A stretch of 64,000 nucleotides of DNA from Anastatus disparis (GCA_017163975.1 JAFFSR010000091.1:248001-312000); one strand, 5' to 3'. Numbered from the stretch's first letter, positions 36,148 to 48,948 are shown. Notes: generated from the sequence alone by a model not told the origin. Program-made: numbers and translations.

Positions 36148-38480
36148 TTACTTCTTGCCACGCATGTCTCGAAGTTTTGGCAGTGTAGATTTGGTTTCGT
36201 TCACTTTTCCAACAGTGAATCTTTTAAATACCTTTAATTTCTTTTGCATTTCCTAACCATTCCATTTTTTTTTGTCTGTCGAAAAACTTCTAACTCATCC
36301 TTGCTAAACCACCAATACCATCACAAGCGCCTTTACCATGACCTGTTGCAGAAAAAAGCCATTTTCTGTTTACTTTTGAGTTTTGAAGCTCATAGAATTG
36401 ATAACTATTTTTAAAATGACTGGAAGCTCCATCCGAAATGGTTATAATTTTATCAAGATCTTGCGTAATATGTTTTTGTTTTAAGTTGTCGATACTTAAA
36501 TTTATAGCCATTAGGGCATGAGACGAATCATGTTTAATATCATCAAAGACGGTGACGTAACTGACTGTTTTATCATTTTCAAAATAGCATACTGACGTAA
36601 ATATTGATATTTGGTTTTTACTCCAATGATAGCTTTGAATTTCATTTTGAAGCAGAACTATCCAATTTTCTGCAAAATCGACATGAATAACTAATTGGAA
36701 GTCATTATTTTTCGCTAAAAGCTTAACCTCTTTAATTGCTATACGTTGAATTTCTTTGACCAATTGATAATGAGCTCTTACAGTGAGAGCACGCTCTCTC
36801 AACTCTATTAAGAAATTTTCAATTGTACTAGTTTTATTCAGTAAATTTAATTTTCCCAAACACTATAAATTATTTCTTCATATAAATCTTCTTCTGTCAA
36901 AGAAATTATTTGTAAATCAATAAAATCTCCAATGGGACATTCTCTACATTCTCTTAGTACACATTTCATATCATCTTTTGAACAAAAAAGTAAAGAACAT
37001 ATTTTCAATTCCAAATCTGCAATGTCTTGTTTATTCTCTTTTTTATAATTATTCAAATATCTAACATAAGTTTAAGATTCCCGCAGTAAACGCAAAGACA
37101 CGAATCGGTTGGTGGATATGGTATAACCCACTTCGGTCTTAAGAGCAGGCCGGATTCGCTGTCCTTGTCTAATTGGCATTTTTGTTATTTACTCAAGTAT
37201 TAATCGGTGTATCTGCAAATTGAAGGTTAAGCGCAATAGATATTATTATTACAAATATTTATGCACAAGAAAAAAAAAATCTATCGCTTTGTTTTTGAGA
37301 AAAGTAAGGAACGCCGAAGTAAAAGATTATGTTTATAATATTTTCGCGTTCCTTACTTTTCTCAAAAACAAATCGGTAGATTTTTTTTTTCTTGTGCATA
37401 GATATTCATAATAATAATATCTATTGCGATCAACCTTTATTTTGAAGATACACCGATTAATACTTGAGTAAATTACAAACAACTCAATTGTTACTCGGTC
37501 GGTATCAGGTTCTACTCCGGCCTGCTGTTAAAGCGTAGAATGTTGATTTACCAATTTTTGTTTTCATTTCAGGATTTTTGTCTTTGAATAATTGATATAT
37601 TTTTTTTTATACTTCACGTAAGAAAGCGTTTGACTTTTTTAGTTTTTATACCATTTTCTTCGATAAATACTGTGTCGTTTTTATTTTCACTTTGACGAGA
37701 ACAATTAAAATCATCGTTCAGATGATAATCCTTTACTTTCATTACAATTTCATTATCCAAAGAATGGCCACAATAGTTCTCAGACTGCTTGTAAATATTT
37801 TTATTATTCACCAATGATCGTGCTTGATCAATCATATAAATAGTTACATTTGGTAAAACTGATAATAAATAATCTTTGGAAATATCACTTGGTATAATAC
37901 TCAACAATCGCACTTCCTCAAGAAAATTTGAACAATTATCTAATGCAATTTTAATATTCTCAAGCCATTTATCATTTGTTTTACATTCATTATTTTCATT
38001 CGATGCAGGCAAATCCGTTATATCGTAGACTTTCATCATTTTACTTGCTATTTGTGAATCAAATGCATCGTTCATTTGTTTTCTTTTTCGGAGAGCATAA
38101 GATTCTTGCATCTTGATATTGATACTTTGAGGCATTTAAATTGGTGAAATGTTTAATTTCAAATTACTTAAAGTCTCGTTGAGCTGTTCTACCACAGCCT
38201 CACTATGAATAAAATCTTTCGAAGATTGTTGACTGCTTGAAGTCGATGAAATAGGCGTATTTTTCACTTCATCTAATAATATTTTGTAACCCGAAGGGCA
38301 TACTTTATCTTCTCTTGAGAAAGAAGTATTTGGATACAAGCGCTTCAAAGACTCCGTTAGATCACCTAATTCTCTAAGCGGACTTTTGAAGCAATCATAA
38401 ACAACTTTTTCGTGCCTTTCTTTTAAATCCTTGCACTCGATTTTAACAATCAGTGATGCCATTATTGATATTCCGTTCAA
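36148..38480 (-). pseudogene. DDE-type transposase, possibly Sola-like, broken by stop codon and insertion
   Basis: Minus-strand pieces in order: 38480-38139, a stop TAA at 38138-38136, 38135-37614 in the same frame, further sequence up to 37532, a fold-back insertion, then 37138-36847, 36859-36290 and a short tail ending at 36148. The piece before the insertion ends in a KSTFYAL motif and the piece after starts RPKWVIP, followed by a CLCVYCGNLK Cys pair. The catalytic region shows VDFAENW with EIQSYHW, FDDIKHD and ITISDGASSHFKN, then GHGKGACDGIGG. I recall this arrangement from Sola-type transposases but am not sure of the superfamily. The Asp residues remain, yet the stop, the insertion and a frame overlap at 36847-36859 disable it. 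Confidence 0.62.
37143..37527. mobile_element. TTAA fold-back element, copy 1 (385 bp)
   Basis: TTAA flanks it at 37139-37142 and 37528-37531. Ends are GAGCAGGCCGGATTCGCTGT and TACTCCGGCCTGCTG. Nearly all of it is a hairpin: arms with GCACAAGAAAAAAAAAATCT and TTTTTGAGAAAAGTAAGGAA pair around a loop with GATTATGTTTATAATATTTT. It lies inside the transposase gene and is opposite in orientation to copies 2 and 3. Confidence 0.88.
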
Positions 38481-39565
38481 TGACAGATCGAAAAAAATAA
38501 TTTTTCTTAAACATCTATATTTTTTATCTTCCTTTTCTTATATTTTTAAACACGTCAAGTCTGTAATGAGAATGCAAAGAACGAATCATCGCCACCTAGT
38601 AGTGACATGCGTCAACTCCCTACAAAATAAATTTAAATTCTAGGCGCGAAATTCAAACTGATAAAAAAATTATATTCTTCAACAAAAAAAAATTTTATTA
38701 TAATCATGTACCATAAAAAGAGGATAAATGGTGATGTATACTTTCATCAAAATAACTTTTTTTTTAAATTGAAAAATTTATATCTTCAGATTTTAATCTT
38801 TAACGAAAATTGCGTTTCCTCAATGTAAATATCATATTTATTTAAAGTTTCAGCATTTTTTTTTAAACTTTAAATCGTCATAACTTTGGTTCTAATTGAT
38901 CAAAATATTCGATCCGGGGATAATTTTAAAGATTATTGTTGATATTTTTGATATATATTAATAAATAAAAGCATAAAAATAGTTGTAAGAACATGTAAAG
39001 TTGGAAAAATAGTACGTTGCACCATGGTATCAATGTTTTAAAATCGAAAATATAAAAAAAAACGTTTAAAAATCTGTTAAAACAAAATAAGGCAAAATCG
39101 CATATTCTCACCTACCCTAAAAATTAGTATTTTTTATGTAAAAAATCATAAAAATTAAAAAAAAAAAAAAAAATAGTATTTGAGAAAATCGAGTTTGAAA
39201 AAAAATCGCTTTTTTCGGTTTTTCGTAAATAACTTAGTGAGATCAATTTGTATTACAAAAATCGAGAATGCATTTAAAACTAGACATAATTCCGCACACT
39301 TTCGTTAAAAGAACGCCCAAAAAGGTTAAAAATTGACGGAGCTATAGTCATTTAAAAGTAGAGGTTCATTTTCAATTTCGAAATTTTCGTTTTTACATCC
39401 AACACTAAAATTGCTGTAGTAAAAAAAAAAAATTTTTTTGAGCGTTCTACGAGGTAACTTTTATCTTCATATACATAATAGAAGGTATTTTTATTACTTA
39501 GAAGAAAAAAAAAATTCGATCAGTGACGGCCTGCATGAATCTGAATGGAATCAGCCAGTTATTGA

Positions 39566-39930
39566 TGTTAAAATATCTAAGAAGTAATGCAAAGTCAGAA
39601 AGTATCAGAAACTCCTACTATACAAGCTTTAGAATCTGTTGAGTACGGTAGCTCCGTGGTGTAGTGGTATACGTGTTTGCCTCGCATCCAAAGGGTCATG
39701 GGTTTGATTCTGATCAAATTAAAAATTTTATTTATAATGCTTAGATAATTTTAATTGAATTTAAATATAAAAAAAATATTAAAAAATCAGTTCATTTCAG
39801 ATCATTTTAATCAGCTGTTTCTCTCTCGATCCTTAGGTTGAAAAAGGTTTCTTCTCCCCAAATCATTTCTGTCTCAATCAGCTGTTTTATTAGCTAAGAA
39901 AAAAACATACACATCATGATTCACATTCAT
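39566..39930 (+). mobile_element. SINE-like repeat with tRNA-like A and B boxes, copy a
   Basis: The tRNA-like core (about 39650-39716) has an A-box-like TGGTGTAGTGG (39657-39667) and a B-box-like GGGTTTGATTC. No complete cloverleaf with paired acceptor ends can be drawn, so it is not a functional tRNA. It shares flanking sequence with copy b at 48955: upstream CAGAAA and TACTATRCAAG, downstream TCAGCTGTTT. It directly follows the 4.3-kb transposon. Confidence 0.55.
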
Positions 39931-40584
39931 TTCATCATGGGACAGACTCCAAGTCATACCACTCATAATTCTTCAGAGTACATTCCTCTTCTTGCACCTG
40001 ATAAAAAAATAGGACTATGAAATTCATAGTCAGTAAATTTCTTTCGTAGAGAGCACAACTAACGTGCTACTCCTACTAGTTTTAAAATTTACTAGACTAT
40101 TGAGTATTAACTTATATGCATACAAACATGAATAAACATTGTGTTGATAAAGTAGATCGCTATTATTTTTATTCTAAGCTATAACTATTCTACACTTAGA
40201 TAATACTAATAAATTATAGTGAATATTTTTTATCCATATTATTTTGATCTTTAAGTATATACTTATATATATATATATATATATATATATACCCAAGTCA
40301 CCCCTCTTGCTACCCCTCATGTCCCTAATACACTATTCATAATCATTTAGTGTTTATTTTTATATCGTTAATTAAATATTTAAATTTTACCAATATTTTT
40401 TTAAAAAACCTTCTTGTTTGATGACTCCAATACTTTAGAGACCAAATTTGGTTATGAAAAATATTGGTATTTAATTATCTTAAATATATTGATTCTTTAT
40501 TTCATTTTTAAACGTCAATTATTTATTTGAAATATAAACTATTAAGAAAAAAGTTTTTTAATATTATATTTATGAAATACTTGC
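39931..40584. other. AT-rich, no gene; (TA)n microsatellite
   Basis: (TA)n occupies about 40260-40292, followed by a short C-rich stretch with ACCCCTCTTGCTACCCCTC. No gene is seen. Confidence 0.6.
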
Positions 40585-40588
40585 TTAA

Positions 40589-40972
40589 CGGCAGGCCGGA
40601 GTAGAACCTGATACCGACCGAGTAACAATTGAGTTGTTTGTTATTTACTCAAGTATTAATCGGTGTATCTTCAAAATAAAGGTTGATCGCAATAGATATT
40701 ATTATTATGAATATCTATGCACAAGAAAAAAAAAATCTACCGATTTGTTTTTGAGAAAAGTAAGGAACGCCGAAATAAAAGATTATGTTTATAATATTTT
40801 CGCGTTCCTTACTTTTCTCAAAAACAAAGCGATAGATTTTTTTTTCTTGTGCATAAATATTTGTAATAATAATATCTATTGCGCTTAACCTTCAATTTGC
40901 AGATACACCGATTAATACTTGAGTAAATAACAAAAATGCTAATTAGACAAGGACAGCGAATCCGGCCTGTTC
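40589..40972. mobile_element. TTAA fold-back element, copy 2 (384 bp)
   Basis: TTAA flanks it at 40585-40588 and 40973-40976. It is the reverse complement of copy 1 in outer orientation, with arm-specific differences shared by both (one arm CCGATTTG, the other AAGCGATAG). The right flank runs into a TTAGA pentamer repeat (about 40974-40998). Confidence 0.88.
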
Positions 40973-40998
40973 TTAAGATTAGATTAGATTAGATTAGA

Positions 40999-43008
40999 TA
41001 TTGTTTATTTTGTATTATAATTACAAAAAAGCGTGAAAAATTACAAATAAAGTTGAAAAAAATACATAAAAATACTTTAAATAGCCTTGTACATATAAAA
41101 TCAAAATAGTACAGTATGATATCACAGTCATAAAACATAATAGAGATAGTAATACTGTAATAGTAAGTCAATAAATTAAATAAAAGCGATATCACAGATA
41201 ACACGAATAAATACATGCAAAAAGTATAAATAATATAGTTAAAAATCAGTCTCAATATCTATCAGTCAAAATAATTACATAAAATCAAGCGTGTAAAGAG
41301 CGCAGTCGAAATATCAGCAGTATACAGTAAGTTAAAATCACAGCAAGTTGAATGTACAGTAATATACAAGTCAATCTGATAAAAATATAATCATTCACTC
41401 TATGCACACACATCCTACATACACGCCAATAAATACAATCATGCCTTAAATCTATAAAGGGTACATCACATAATAAATTAACACATATGATATAGTCCGA
41501 AAATAATACTGTTTAATCGAGGTCGAGTAAAAACCTCCTCAGAGCGGCTTTAAACCTGCCGATTGATGGAAGATTTTTAATATCAATAAGGCTATATAAT
41601 GGAATATATGTTTAATACATAGTTAATAATATTATAGATTATTGATATAATTATTTTTTAACTATCAAATAATAACTACGTTCGTTAGACAACTTTCCAC
41701 ACCACCCATACTGAGACAAAAAAAAATAAAAAACTTCTACTTTCAACATTTAAGCTTACTTTTTTTGGGTCCAAGCTGTATTTGCCTAAAAGTAAAGCAT
41801 ATTTTACTTTGTCTTGATTGTCTTGGTCAGAAAAACTTATTAAAAAATTTCCTACATCTAAAAGATTCGTCTTTCAGGTTAGCTTAAATTTGTTTTCTTG
41901 TTGTCTTGAGTTTATCTTGTGAAAGTTTTAGGTAGAAGTTTTTATTTTTTTTATCAGTTTAACGAGGTATTGTCAATGGCGCGTTGGGTTTTTTTTTTGT
42001 TTATAAAGAAAAATTAAACAATAAAAGTGGTACCCTTCGCCAGTAACCCTACATAACCACTTTTAAAATAATATAAATTTAAAAAATTTTTTCATATTTC
42101 TTTAAATGTCAAAAGTTAAAATGTTATTGTAAGTTTTTTATTAATTAAAAAGATAAAAATTATAATAATTATTAATTCATATATTTATAAAAAAGTAAAA
42201 ATAAAAATTATATTGTTAATGTAAAATTTTATTTTTTATACTCTTTATACAAATAAATAAAGTTATATAATTTTTATTTTATTTTTCTCTAATATTTTCA
42301 ATATTTTAAGAAATATATTTATATCCTTTTCGTTTGTTTATATTTAAACAGTTATAATATAAATTATATAACAAATTATAAATTTTTTATATAAAGAGTG
42401 TGATATTAATTTTTTAATATTTAAATAAACAATTTAATTAAATTTAATTCTTTAAAAAACGATTTTATATAAATTTATAATATATTTTTAATATATTTAT
42501 TTTAAAATTATAACTTTAGTTATTATGATTTTCTTACCTATTTTATTGTTTTTAATATATATTTAAATCAATCTAAAATAAAATAAATCATAATTAATTA
42601 ATTTATAAAGAAATATTAAATTATAAGTATTTAAAATTTTAATTATATATTATTTTGAAATGTAATATTAAAAAATAAACTTAATATAAACTGATTATAA
42701 TATAATAAAAAAATATACTTATCTAAAATTTTAAAGATTTACGAACTTTTGCAAATGTAACTTATAATACTTATAAAGAAACTGTTCTTGCAATGAATTT
42801 GACAGAACACGAAAAACAAATTTATTATATTTTTGAAGAAGCATGCCATGTTATGTTACCAGTACAATTACGTAAATTTTTTGCATGTTTTGCTTTCTCA
42901 TAGAGAAAGCATTGTATCGGTAAAAAAAATTTTTTTCTATTTTTTCATTAATTTGTACATATTTGAACTCGGTGAGTCGAAAAAAGTGGTTTCCAGAAAA
43001 TGTCTGTA

Positions 43009-43040
<32 letters not shown>

Positions 43041-43059
43041 GATGTATGAATTCAGTTAG
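40999..43059. other. AT-rich, no gene seen; contains left side of the Helitron region
   Basis: Very AT-rich sequence with no supported ORF. A segment near 41694 (TTTCCACACCAC) and another near 41970 (GGCGCGTTGGG, T-run) are complemented in the same order near 48755 and 48670. (TG)n lies at about 43013-43040. Confidence 0.5.
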
Positions 43060-44335
43060 TAAACTGTATCTCGAGAACTACTCGATGGATTTGCTTCTAA
43101 TTTTGCATGGAATTTAGTTTTGTGACTAACTTGCTGGGAAGCTATTGATAATTGGTTCTTCCAGCGTAGTTTTCATTTTAAAGTTTTTAAAAAAAAAAAA
43201 TTCGATTTTTCGTTTTTTTTTTTTGTTTACTACTCGATGAATTTGCTTCAAAATTTGCATGGAATTTATTTGTGATTGCCCGGATAAAATAAATTTTTAA
43301 AAACTGATTTTTTTAGCTTAGTTTTAATTTTAGAGCATTTTGAAATTAAAAAAAAAAATGTTTCTATTTATTAAGCCAATAAAATCTTAAAAACTACTCG
43401 ATGGATTTACTTTAAATTTTCCATACAATTCAATTTTTTGATGAACTGGTGCGGAAGCTATCGAGAATTGGTTTTCTTAGAGTAGTTTTTTTTTAGAATC
43501 ATTTTAAGAATTTTAAATAAATTTCGATTTTTCATTTTTTTTGTATTTTACGTAAACTACTCGAAGAATTTGTTCAAAAATTTGTATGAAACTTAATTTC
43601 GACTGCTAAAAGTATAAAAAATTTTGTAAACTAATTTTCTTAGCGCACTTTTAATTTTAGAGCATTTTAAAAATTTTTTTTAAAATTTTTATTTTTAATT
43701 TTTTCTATTTTACGAAACCCATTTAATAGATTTGCTCCAAAATTTGTATGCAATTTATTCGCTACTGTCTGAAGAAAACAAGCTTTGGAAAACTAATTTT
43801 CTCAGCGCAGTTTTAATTTTAGAGCACTTTAAAAATTTTTTTTTAAATTTTCATTTTTTATTTATTTTCTATTTTGCGTAAACCATACTATAAATTTTCT
43901 CTAAAATTTTTATACAATTAATTCGCTATTGTCTGAAAAAAATAAGCTTTTGAAAACTAATTTTCTTAGCGTGGTTGCAATTTTAGAGAATTTTAAAGAT
44001 TTAAAAAAAAATTTCGATTCTTCTTTTCTTATTTTTTTTATTCTACGTAAAGTACTCGATAGATTTGTTCTGAAAATTGCAGGGAAATTATTTGCGACTG
44101 CCAAAAGAAGGGAAATTTTCAAAAATTGATTTTCATAGCGTAGTTTTAATTTTAAAGCATTTTTAAAATTTTGAAAAAGAAATTTTGAAAAGAAAATGTT
44201 ATTTATTTAACCAGTTAGATCTCGAAAATTACTCGATGGATTTGCTTCAAATTTTGTATACCATCTATGTTTTTGTATAACTAGACGGGAAGCTATTGAA
44301 AATTGGTATTCATAGAGTAGTTTTTTTTATAGAGC
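43060..44335. repeat. Tandem repeat, period about 165 bp, eight units
   Basis: Each unit starts near CTACTCGATGGATTTGCTTC (43075, 43231, 43398, 43560, 43725, 43890, 44055, 44232) and later has TTTTAATTTTAGAGCATTTT. Units are diverged, especially the middle ones. Small open frames in it are translation artefacts. Confidence 0.82.
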
Positions 44336-44609
44336 CATAAATATGAACTGTATTTATATATAAATATGATTGCATTTTATAATGATTCGAAATTTTGTTG
44401 TCATCATTCTTTTTATTACTACATTATATCATTTTTTCAATAGAACAAATTTTTTTGTATTACTTGATGATTTAAAATAAATTATAAATGTTGAAAAAGC
44501 AAATAGCTAGCATATATGTTCGAAATTTATAAAGTACAATATGAGTAAATATTAATGTTAGACAATTTTTTAATATTAAAATCACATTTAAATAAATATA
44601 AAAAAATTA

Positions 44610-46623
44610 ATGAAACTCAAAGAACTCTATGAGAAAGCATTCCGCCAAAGCACTTGGCAGCGTTTTTTATTATATGAAAATATTCAAGGTAACATTATTT
44701 GGGAAAAATATAAAAAATTTTTTATTGAAGATTTTAAAGAAAATAAAGAAAACAAAGCTTTATCCCATATTAATCAAATATTAAATTCAGAACAAATGTC
44801 ATGTGAAAATTTTGGTTTACCTGAACCAAATGAAAACTATATCGAGGAAAACGAAGAAATTAATGATGAAATTATAATTTTTAGTAAAAAAAAATTTGAT
44901 AAAATGTATGAACAATTGAATAACGATCAAAAACATATTTTTGAACTAATAATAAATAATAATCATAAAATTTTTTTATAGATGGACCAGGAGGTTCTGG
45001 AAAAACATTTTTATATAAAACATTAATATATTATTCTATAACAATAAAAAAAAATTCTTATCAATGGCTTGGACAGGTATTACTTCAATTTTACTACCAA
45101 AAGGTTTAACCAGTTACCAAACTTTTAGATTACCGTTAGACTTAAACAATATTGAAAGTGCATTTTTTAAATTTGATTCAGATAAGAAAAAATTAAGAGA
45201 AGCAAATGTAATTATATGGGACAAAGCATCAATGATTCCTAAAACAGCTTTAGAAATAGTTGACAAACATTAAAAGATGTCTGTCATAATAATGAAATTT
45301 TTGAAGAAAAAATTATTATTTTAGGTGGAGATTTTCGTCAAATTTTACCTGTATTAAGAGGAGGTCACGTATCTCTGTCCTTTTCTAATCAAAGAAATGA
45401 TTTTTTTACAAAAACTAATAACTTTATCAAAAAATGAAGAGAAAGCCGCATTTTGTATCAGAAAAAGCAATATTTTCTTTGATAAGAAAAAATTAATTTT
45501 ATTGCTTCGTTCTCAAGAAAACCTTGAAAAACCAAATTGTTCACCCTAACCTCTATGATTTGAGTTTTTCAAGGTTTTCTTGAAAACGAAGCAATAAAAT
45601 TAATTCTTTCTTATCAAAGAAAATATAGCTTTTTTCATTACGAGATGCGGCTTTCTCTTCATTTTTTGCTAAAGTTATTAGTTTCTGTAAAAAACTCGAT
45701 TCTTTGATTAGAAAAGGACAGAGATACGTGACCTCCTCTTAAAACATGGAAATAAAAATACAATTATAGAACAAAATATAAAATATTCAACCCTATGGCC
45801 CATGTTTTATATTTTTAAATTAAAAAAAAATATAAGATCTAATGATGAAAATTTTTTATCATTTTTATTAGATATCGGAGAAGGAAAAGTTGATACATTT
45901 ATTATACCAGAAAAATGGAAAACTAATAATGTTTGCAATAAAATTTATCAAAACATTAACAATAATTATTGTTTTTCGAAAAATGTTATTTTAAGTACGC
46001 ATAATGAAGATGTGAATATTTTAAATAATAAAATATTGAATTTAATTAATAATGAAACAATGACATATTATAGTATTGATTATGCAACATATAAGGGTGT
46101 TGATCAAACAGATGATAATATTCATTTAAATTATCCAATAGAAATGTTAAATTAATATAAGAGAAGGATTACCTCCACATGAACTTAATTTAAAAATAAA
46201 TGCCATAATAATGCTAATTAGAAATTTAAGTATAAAAGATGGATTATGCAATGGAACACGATTAAAGATAACGAGATTATTTAAATACAATATAGAAGCT
46301 GAAGTAATTACAGGCGAAAATAAAGGAAATAAAGTTTTTATACCGCGTATTACATTAAGCACAAATGAATCATCGTCTTTACCATTTATTTTATATAGAA
46401 AACAATTCCCTATTGTATTAGCTTTTGTTATAACTATAAATAAATCATAAGGTTAAAGTTTTGAAAACGTAGGAATATTCATAAAAAACCTTTATTTTTA
46501 CATGGACAATTATATGTTGCTCTTTCAAGAAGTAAAAATCTTTCTAAAATACATATTCAAAATGAATTAGAAAATGAAAATGAATTAACCAATATAGTAT
46601 GGAAAGAAGTACTAGAAAAATAA
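44610..46623 (+). pseudogene. Helitron PIF1-like helicase, multiply frameshifted and interrupted
   Basis: Pieces in order: 44610-44981 (N-terminal, ends NNNHKIF), then after a shift in a T-run a Walker A DGPGGSGKT near 44982-45010, then 45064-45273 with the Walker B segment IIWDKASM, in which the usual Glu after Asp is Lys. A shift near 45262 leads to GGDFRQILPV, where a fold-back (45358-45738) interrupts. The reading resumes at 45743 through 45802-46155 (YYSIDYATYKGVDQTDDNIH) and 46211-46450 ([14 protein letters not shown]). In the NKS-G-S-F motif two Gln codons are TAA. A last shift leads to HGQLYVALSRS and the stop at 46621. The motif order is that of Helitron SF1B helicases. It is inactive as read. 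Confidence 0.85.
45358..45738. mobile_element. TTAA fold-back element of a second family (381 bp) in the helicase
   Basis: TTAA flanks it at 45354-45357 and 45739-45742. Ends are GAGGAGGTCACGTATCTCTG and its complement. Arms pair almost throughout, with a centre near 45535-45555 (AATTGTTCACCCTAACC). The flanking helicase reading frame is continuous across the site with one TTAA. The GAGGAGG end resembles the GAGCAGG end of the first family, but the interior differs. Confidence 0.88.
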
Positions 46624-46870
46624 CAAAAAAAAAACTTTAATTTTTTTAATATTAAAAATATATTTATATTTCTTAAATACTAATAAAACATTTGTTTTTC
46701 TCAGATATAACGTAATAAAACAAAAAATAAAAACATACTTTAAATTTTCTATATAAAAAAATTAATTTAAAATAATAAAAAAGAAAATAAAAACAAACTT
46801 CAAATATTTTATAAAAAAAAAAATAATAACAAAGTTATTCAAAATATAATTTAATTAATACTAATAATAA

Positions 46871-47269
46871 TTGAATCATTATAAAATGGAATGGGATCCA
46901 GTTTCAAATGAATACATTGTTGTAGAAAACTTACAACATCAAGAAGAATTAGATGATTTAAATAACCGAATAAACGAATTTGAACAGTTTCAAGAGCAGT
47001 ACGAAGAATATATGGAAAATTTGAATGAAAATACAGATTTATCTAGATTAAATAATGCAATTAATAACTATATCGGAATTGAAAATGAAAAACTTCATTT
47101 TAAAAATTGGAACAACGTAACATATTATTATAAATATATGACAAATAAAATTATTCAATATAAGTTAGAAATACGTGATCCAATAATGGAATATTATATC
47201 ACAACTCATAATACAATATATTATAAATATTTATTACGTATTGCTAATATAATTTTTTTTATATTATAA
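46871..47269 (+). CDS. Small acidic coiled-coil ORF downstream of the helicase, unknown
   Basis: This is an open frame of 132 codons; the first ATG in frame is at 46886. It encodes an acidic, Asn/Glu/Gln-rich sequence with a probable coiled coil (EELDDLNNRINEFEQFQEQY), then a Tyr-rich end. Codon usage is that of the AT-rich surroundings. It follows the helicase on the same strand inside the presumed Helitron, with about 250 bases between. I do not recognise it. It may be a passenger gene or chance, but a Glu/Gln-rich intact frame in DNA where all other frames are broken is notable. No start-site context was decisive. Confidence 0.4.
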   Translation: MNHYKMEWDPVSNEYIVVENLQHQEELDDLNNRINEFEQFQEQYEEYMENLNENTDLSRLNNAINNYIGIENEKLHFKNWNNVTYYYKYMTNKIIQYKLEIRDPIMEYYITTHNTIYYKYLLRIANIIFFIL

Positions 47270-48859
47270 AATATAATATAAAATATATTTAAGTAATAAA
47301 TCAATAAAAATAATAAATATATCTTTTATAATAACAAAAAATTAATCAAATATATTAAAACAGTAATTTAAAATATATTTCATACATCAAAAAGACTTAA
47401 TTGCATTAAGATATATTTAAAAAAAAATAAATAAAATTTACTCACTTTATAATTTTATTTATGACGTACATGGATTAGTAATTAATTGTATTAATATTAT
47501 TATAATTATTATACAGGCATTAAACGTTAAATAAATCAAATAAAATCCTATTATAACTTAAACATTTTTAATTGAATTTAAATATAATAAAATGTTTAAA
47601 GAATAAATAAAAAATTATTTCATGAAACAAAAAAAAATTAATAAAATTCATATCATTATGTATTATATTATATTGATTTTTTTAATTAATAAATAATATT
47701 GAAAATTATTTACTTATAAATAAATAATCGATAATTTAAAAAAAAAAAAACAAACATGAAAATACATTCTATTAATTTTTTAAAAATTATTTTAATATAT
47801 CTTTTTTAATACTAGCAAAAAAGTCAAGGATATTAGAAAACAATATAGATATATATTTTATACATCCAAAAGACTTAAAAATAATATTAAGATATATTAA
47901 AAATAAAATTAAAATAATTAATAAATAAGGAAAAATTATATTATTTAATTTTATCGTTTTATTTATGAAATATATTAATTAATAATATTATGATTATCAT
48001 AATGATATTGAAATTTATTGTAAAATATATACTTTGAATAAAACTAATATTTAAAAAAAAAGAAATATATTAATTTCGAGTATATGAATTAAAGATACTA
48101 AATGTTATAAAAAAAAATAATAATAATTAATATTCAAATATAAGAAATAATTGGAAAATTTTTAATAATAATAATATTAAAAAACATAGAATTCAATCAA
48201 GTATTAAATTTTAAATTTAGAATAATTATAATAAAAAAAATTTCTGTTCTATATTATTGTAAGACATGTTACAATAATATTTAATTGAAAAATATCAAGT
48301 TATAATAATTATTCTAATAAACATACTTAAACAAAGATTTAAAAGAGATAAATATCAATTGAACAATTGTTATATAACAACAATATAATAACAAATTGTA
48401 CAAATTATAAAATGATTTTAAAACTTTGTTTAAATATGTAATACTGATGGTGGAGGATGGATTGTAAATAGAGTCTATGGTATAAGGAGGAAGGAATATA
48501 GACTCTCATGGTTGTGTAGGGCTATCGGCGAAGCTAACCATGGTTTTATTTTGAATAATTTGATAAAGAAAAAGGAATAATTTTAATTAATTTTAACATG
48601 TCTTAAAATAACTTAAAATTATTATAATTGATTTTATATAATTATTAAAAATGAAACAAAAAAAAACCAACGCGCCGTAATACCATACATTTTTTTAATT
48701 TAATTTATGTTATAAATTATTAATTGTAAGGTATTATTGACAGTACCTCTTCATGTGGTGTGGAAATCTGTCTGAGCAAATATATAATTAATATTAATAT
48801 TTTTAATACTTTTGGTCAGTTTAAATTTCATTACTGGCTGACATAATGTAAATATAAAC
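47270..48859. other. Extremely AT-rich tail of Helitron A, no gene seen
   Basis: Mostly A/T. Around 48445-48545 a less AT-rich segment (GGTGGAGGATGGATTG to GGCTATCGGCGAAGC) stands out but has no coding frame. Confidence 0.55.
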
Positions 48860-48902
48860 GGGGGTTGGCGAGCAGCGCGAGCAGGGGGACCCCCCCACCT
48901 AG

Positions 48903-48945
<43 letters not shown>
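48903..48945. repeat. (TA)n microsatellite at the Helitron 3' junction
   Basis: A TA run directly follows the terminal CTAG and separates Helitron A from SINE-like copy b. Confidence 0.8.

Positions 48946-48948
<3 letters not shown>

Larger units (their letters stand above)
35222..39563. mobile_element. 4.3-kb DNA transposon with ~720-bp terminal inverted repeats
   Basis: The left terminus GGCTGATTCCATTCAGATTC is complemented at 39540-39560. The inverted repeats extend to about 35943 and from about 38823, including paired landmarks ACCTCGTAGAACGCTC and ATCCCCGGATCGAATATTTT. A broken minus-strand transposase lies between them, and a fold-back element (37143-37527) has inserted into it. Target duplication could not be fixed. 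Within the left repeat, 35944-35990 is a TTTGAAT heptamer repeated about six times. Confidence 0.82.
41690..48902 (+). mobile_element. Helitron A, degraded, with recognisable 3' end
   Basis: A broken PIF1-type helicase (44610-46623) is followed by a small ORF and, at 48860-48902, a GC-rich end: GGCGAGCAGCGCGAGCAG, a GGGGGACCCCCCC hairpin and the terminal CTAG, with TATATA after it. This is the usual CTRR-type Helitron 3' terminus inserted in A/T. The 5' end is uncertain; 41690 is suggested by sequences complementary to those near 48670-48770. The Rep nuclease part is not recognisable, so it is either lost or too diverged. Confidence 0.62.

Noticed and set aside
39650..39716. Functional tRNA gene
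   Set aside because: A- and B-box-like words exist, but acceptor and anticodon stems do not pair, and a second copy shares long flanks, so it is a repeat.
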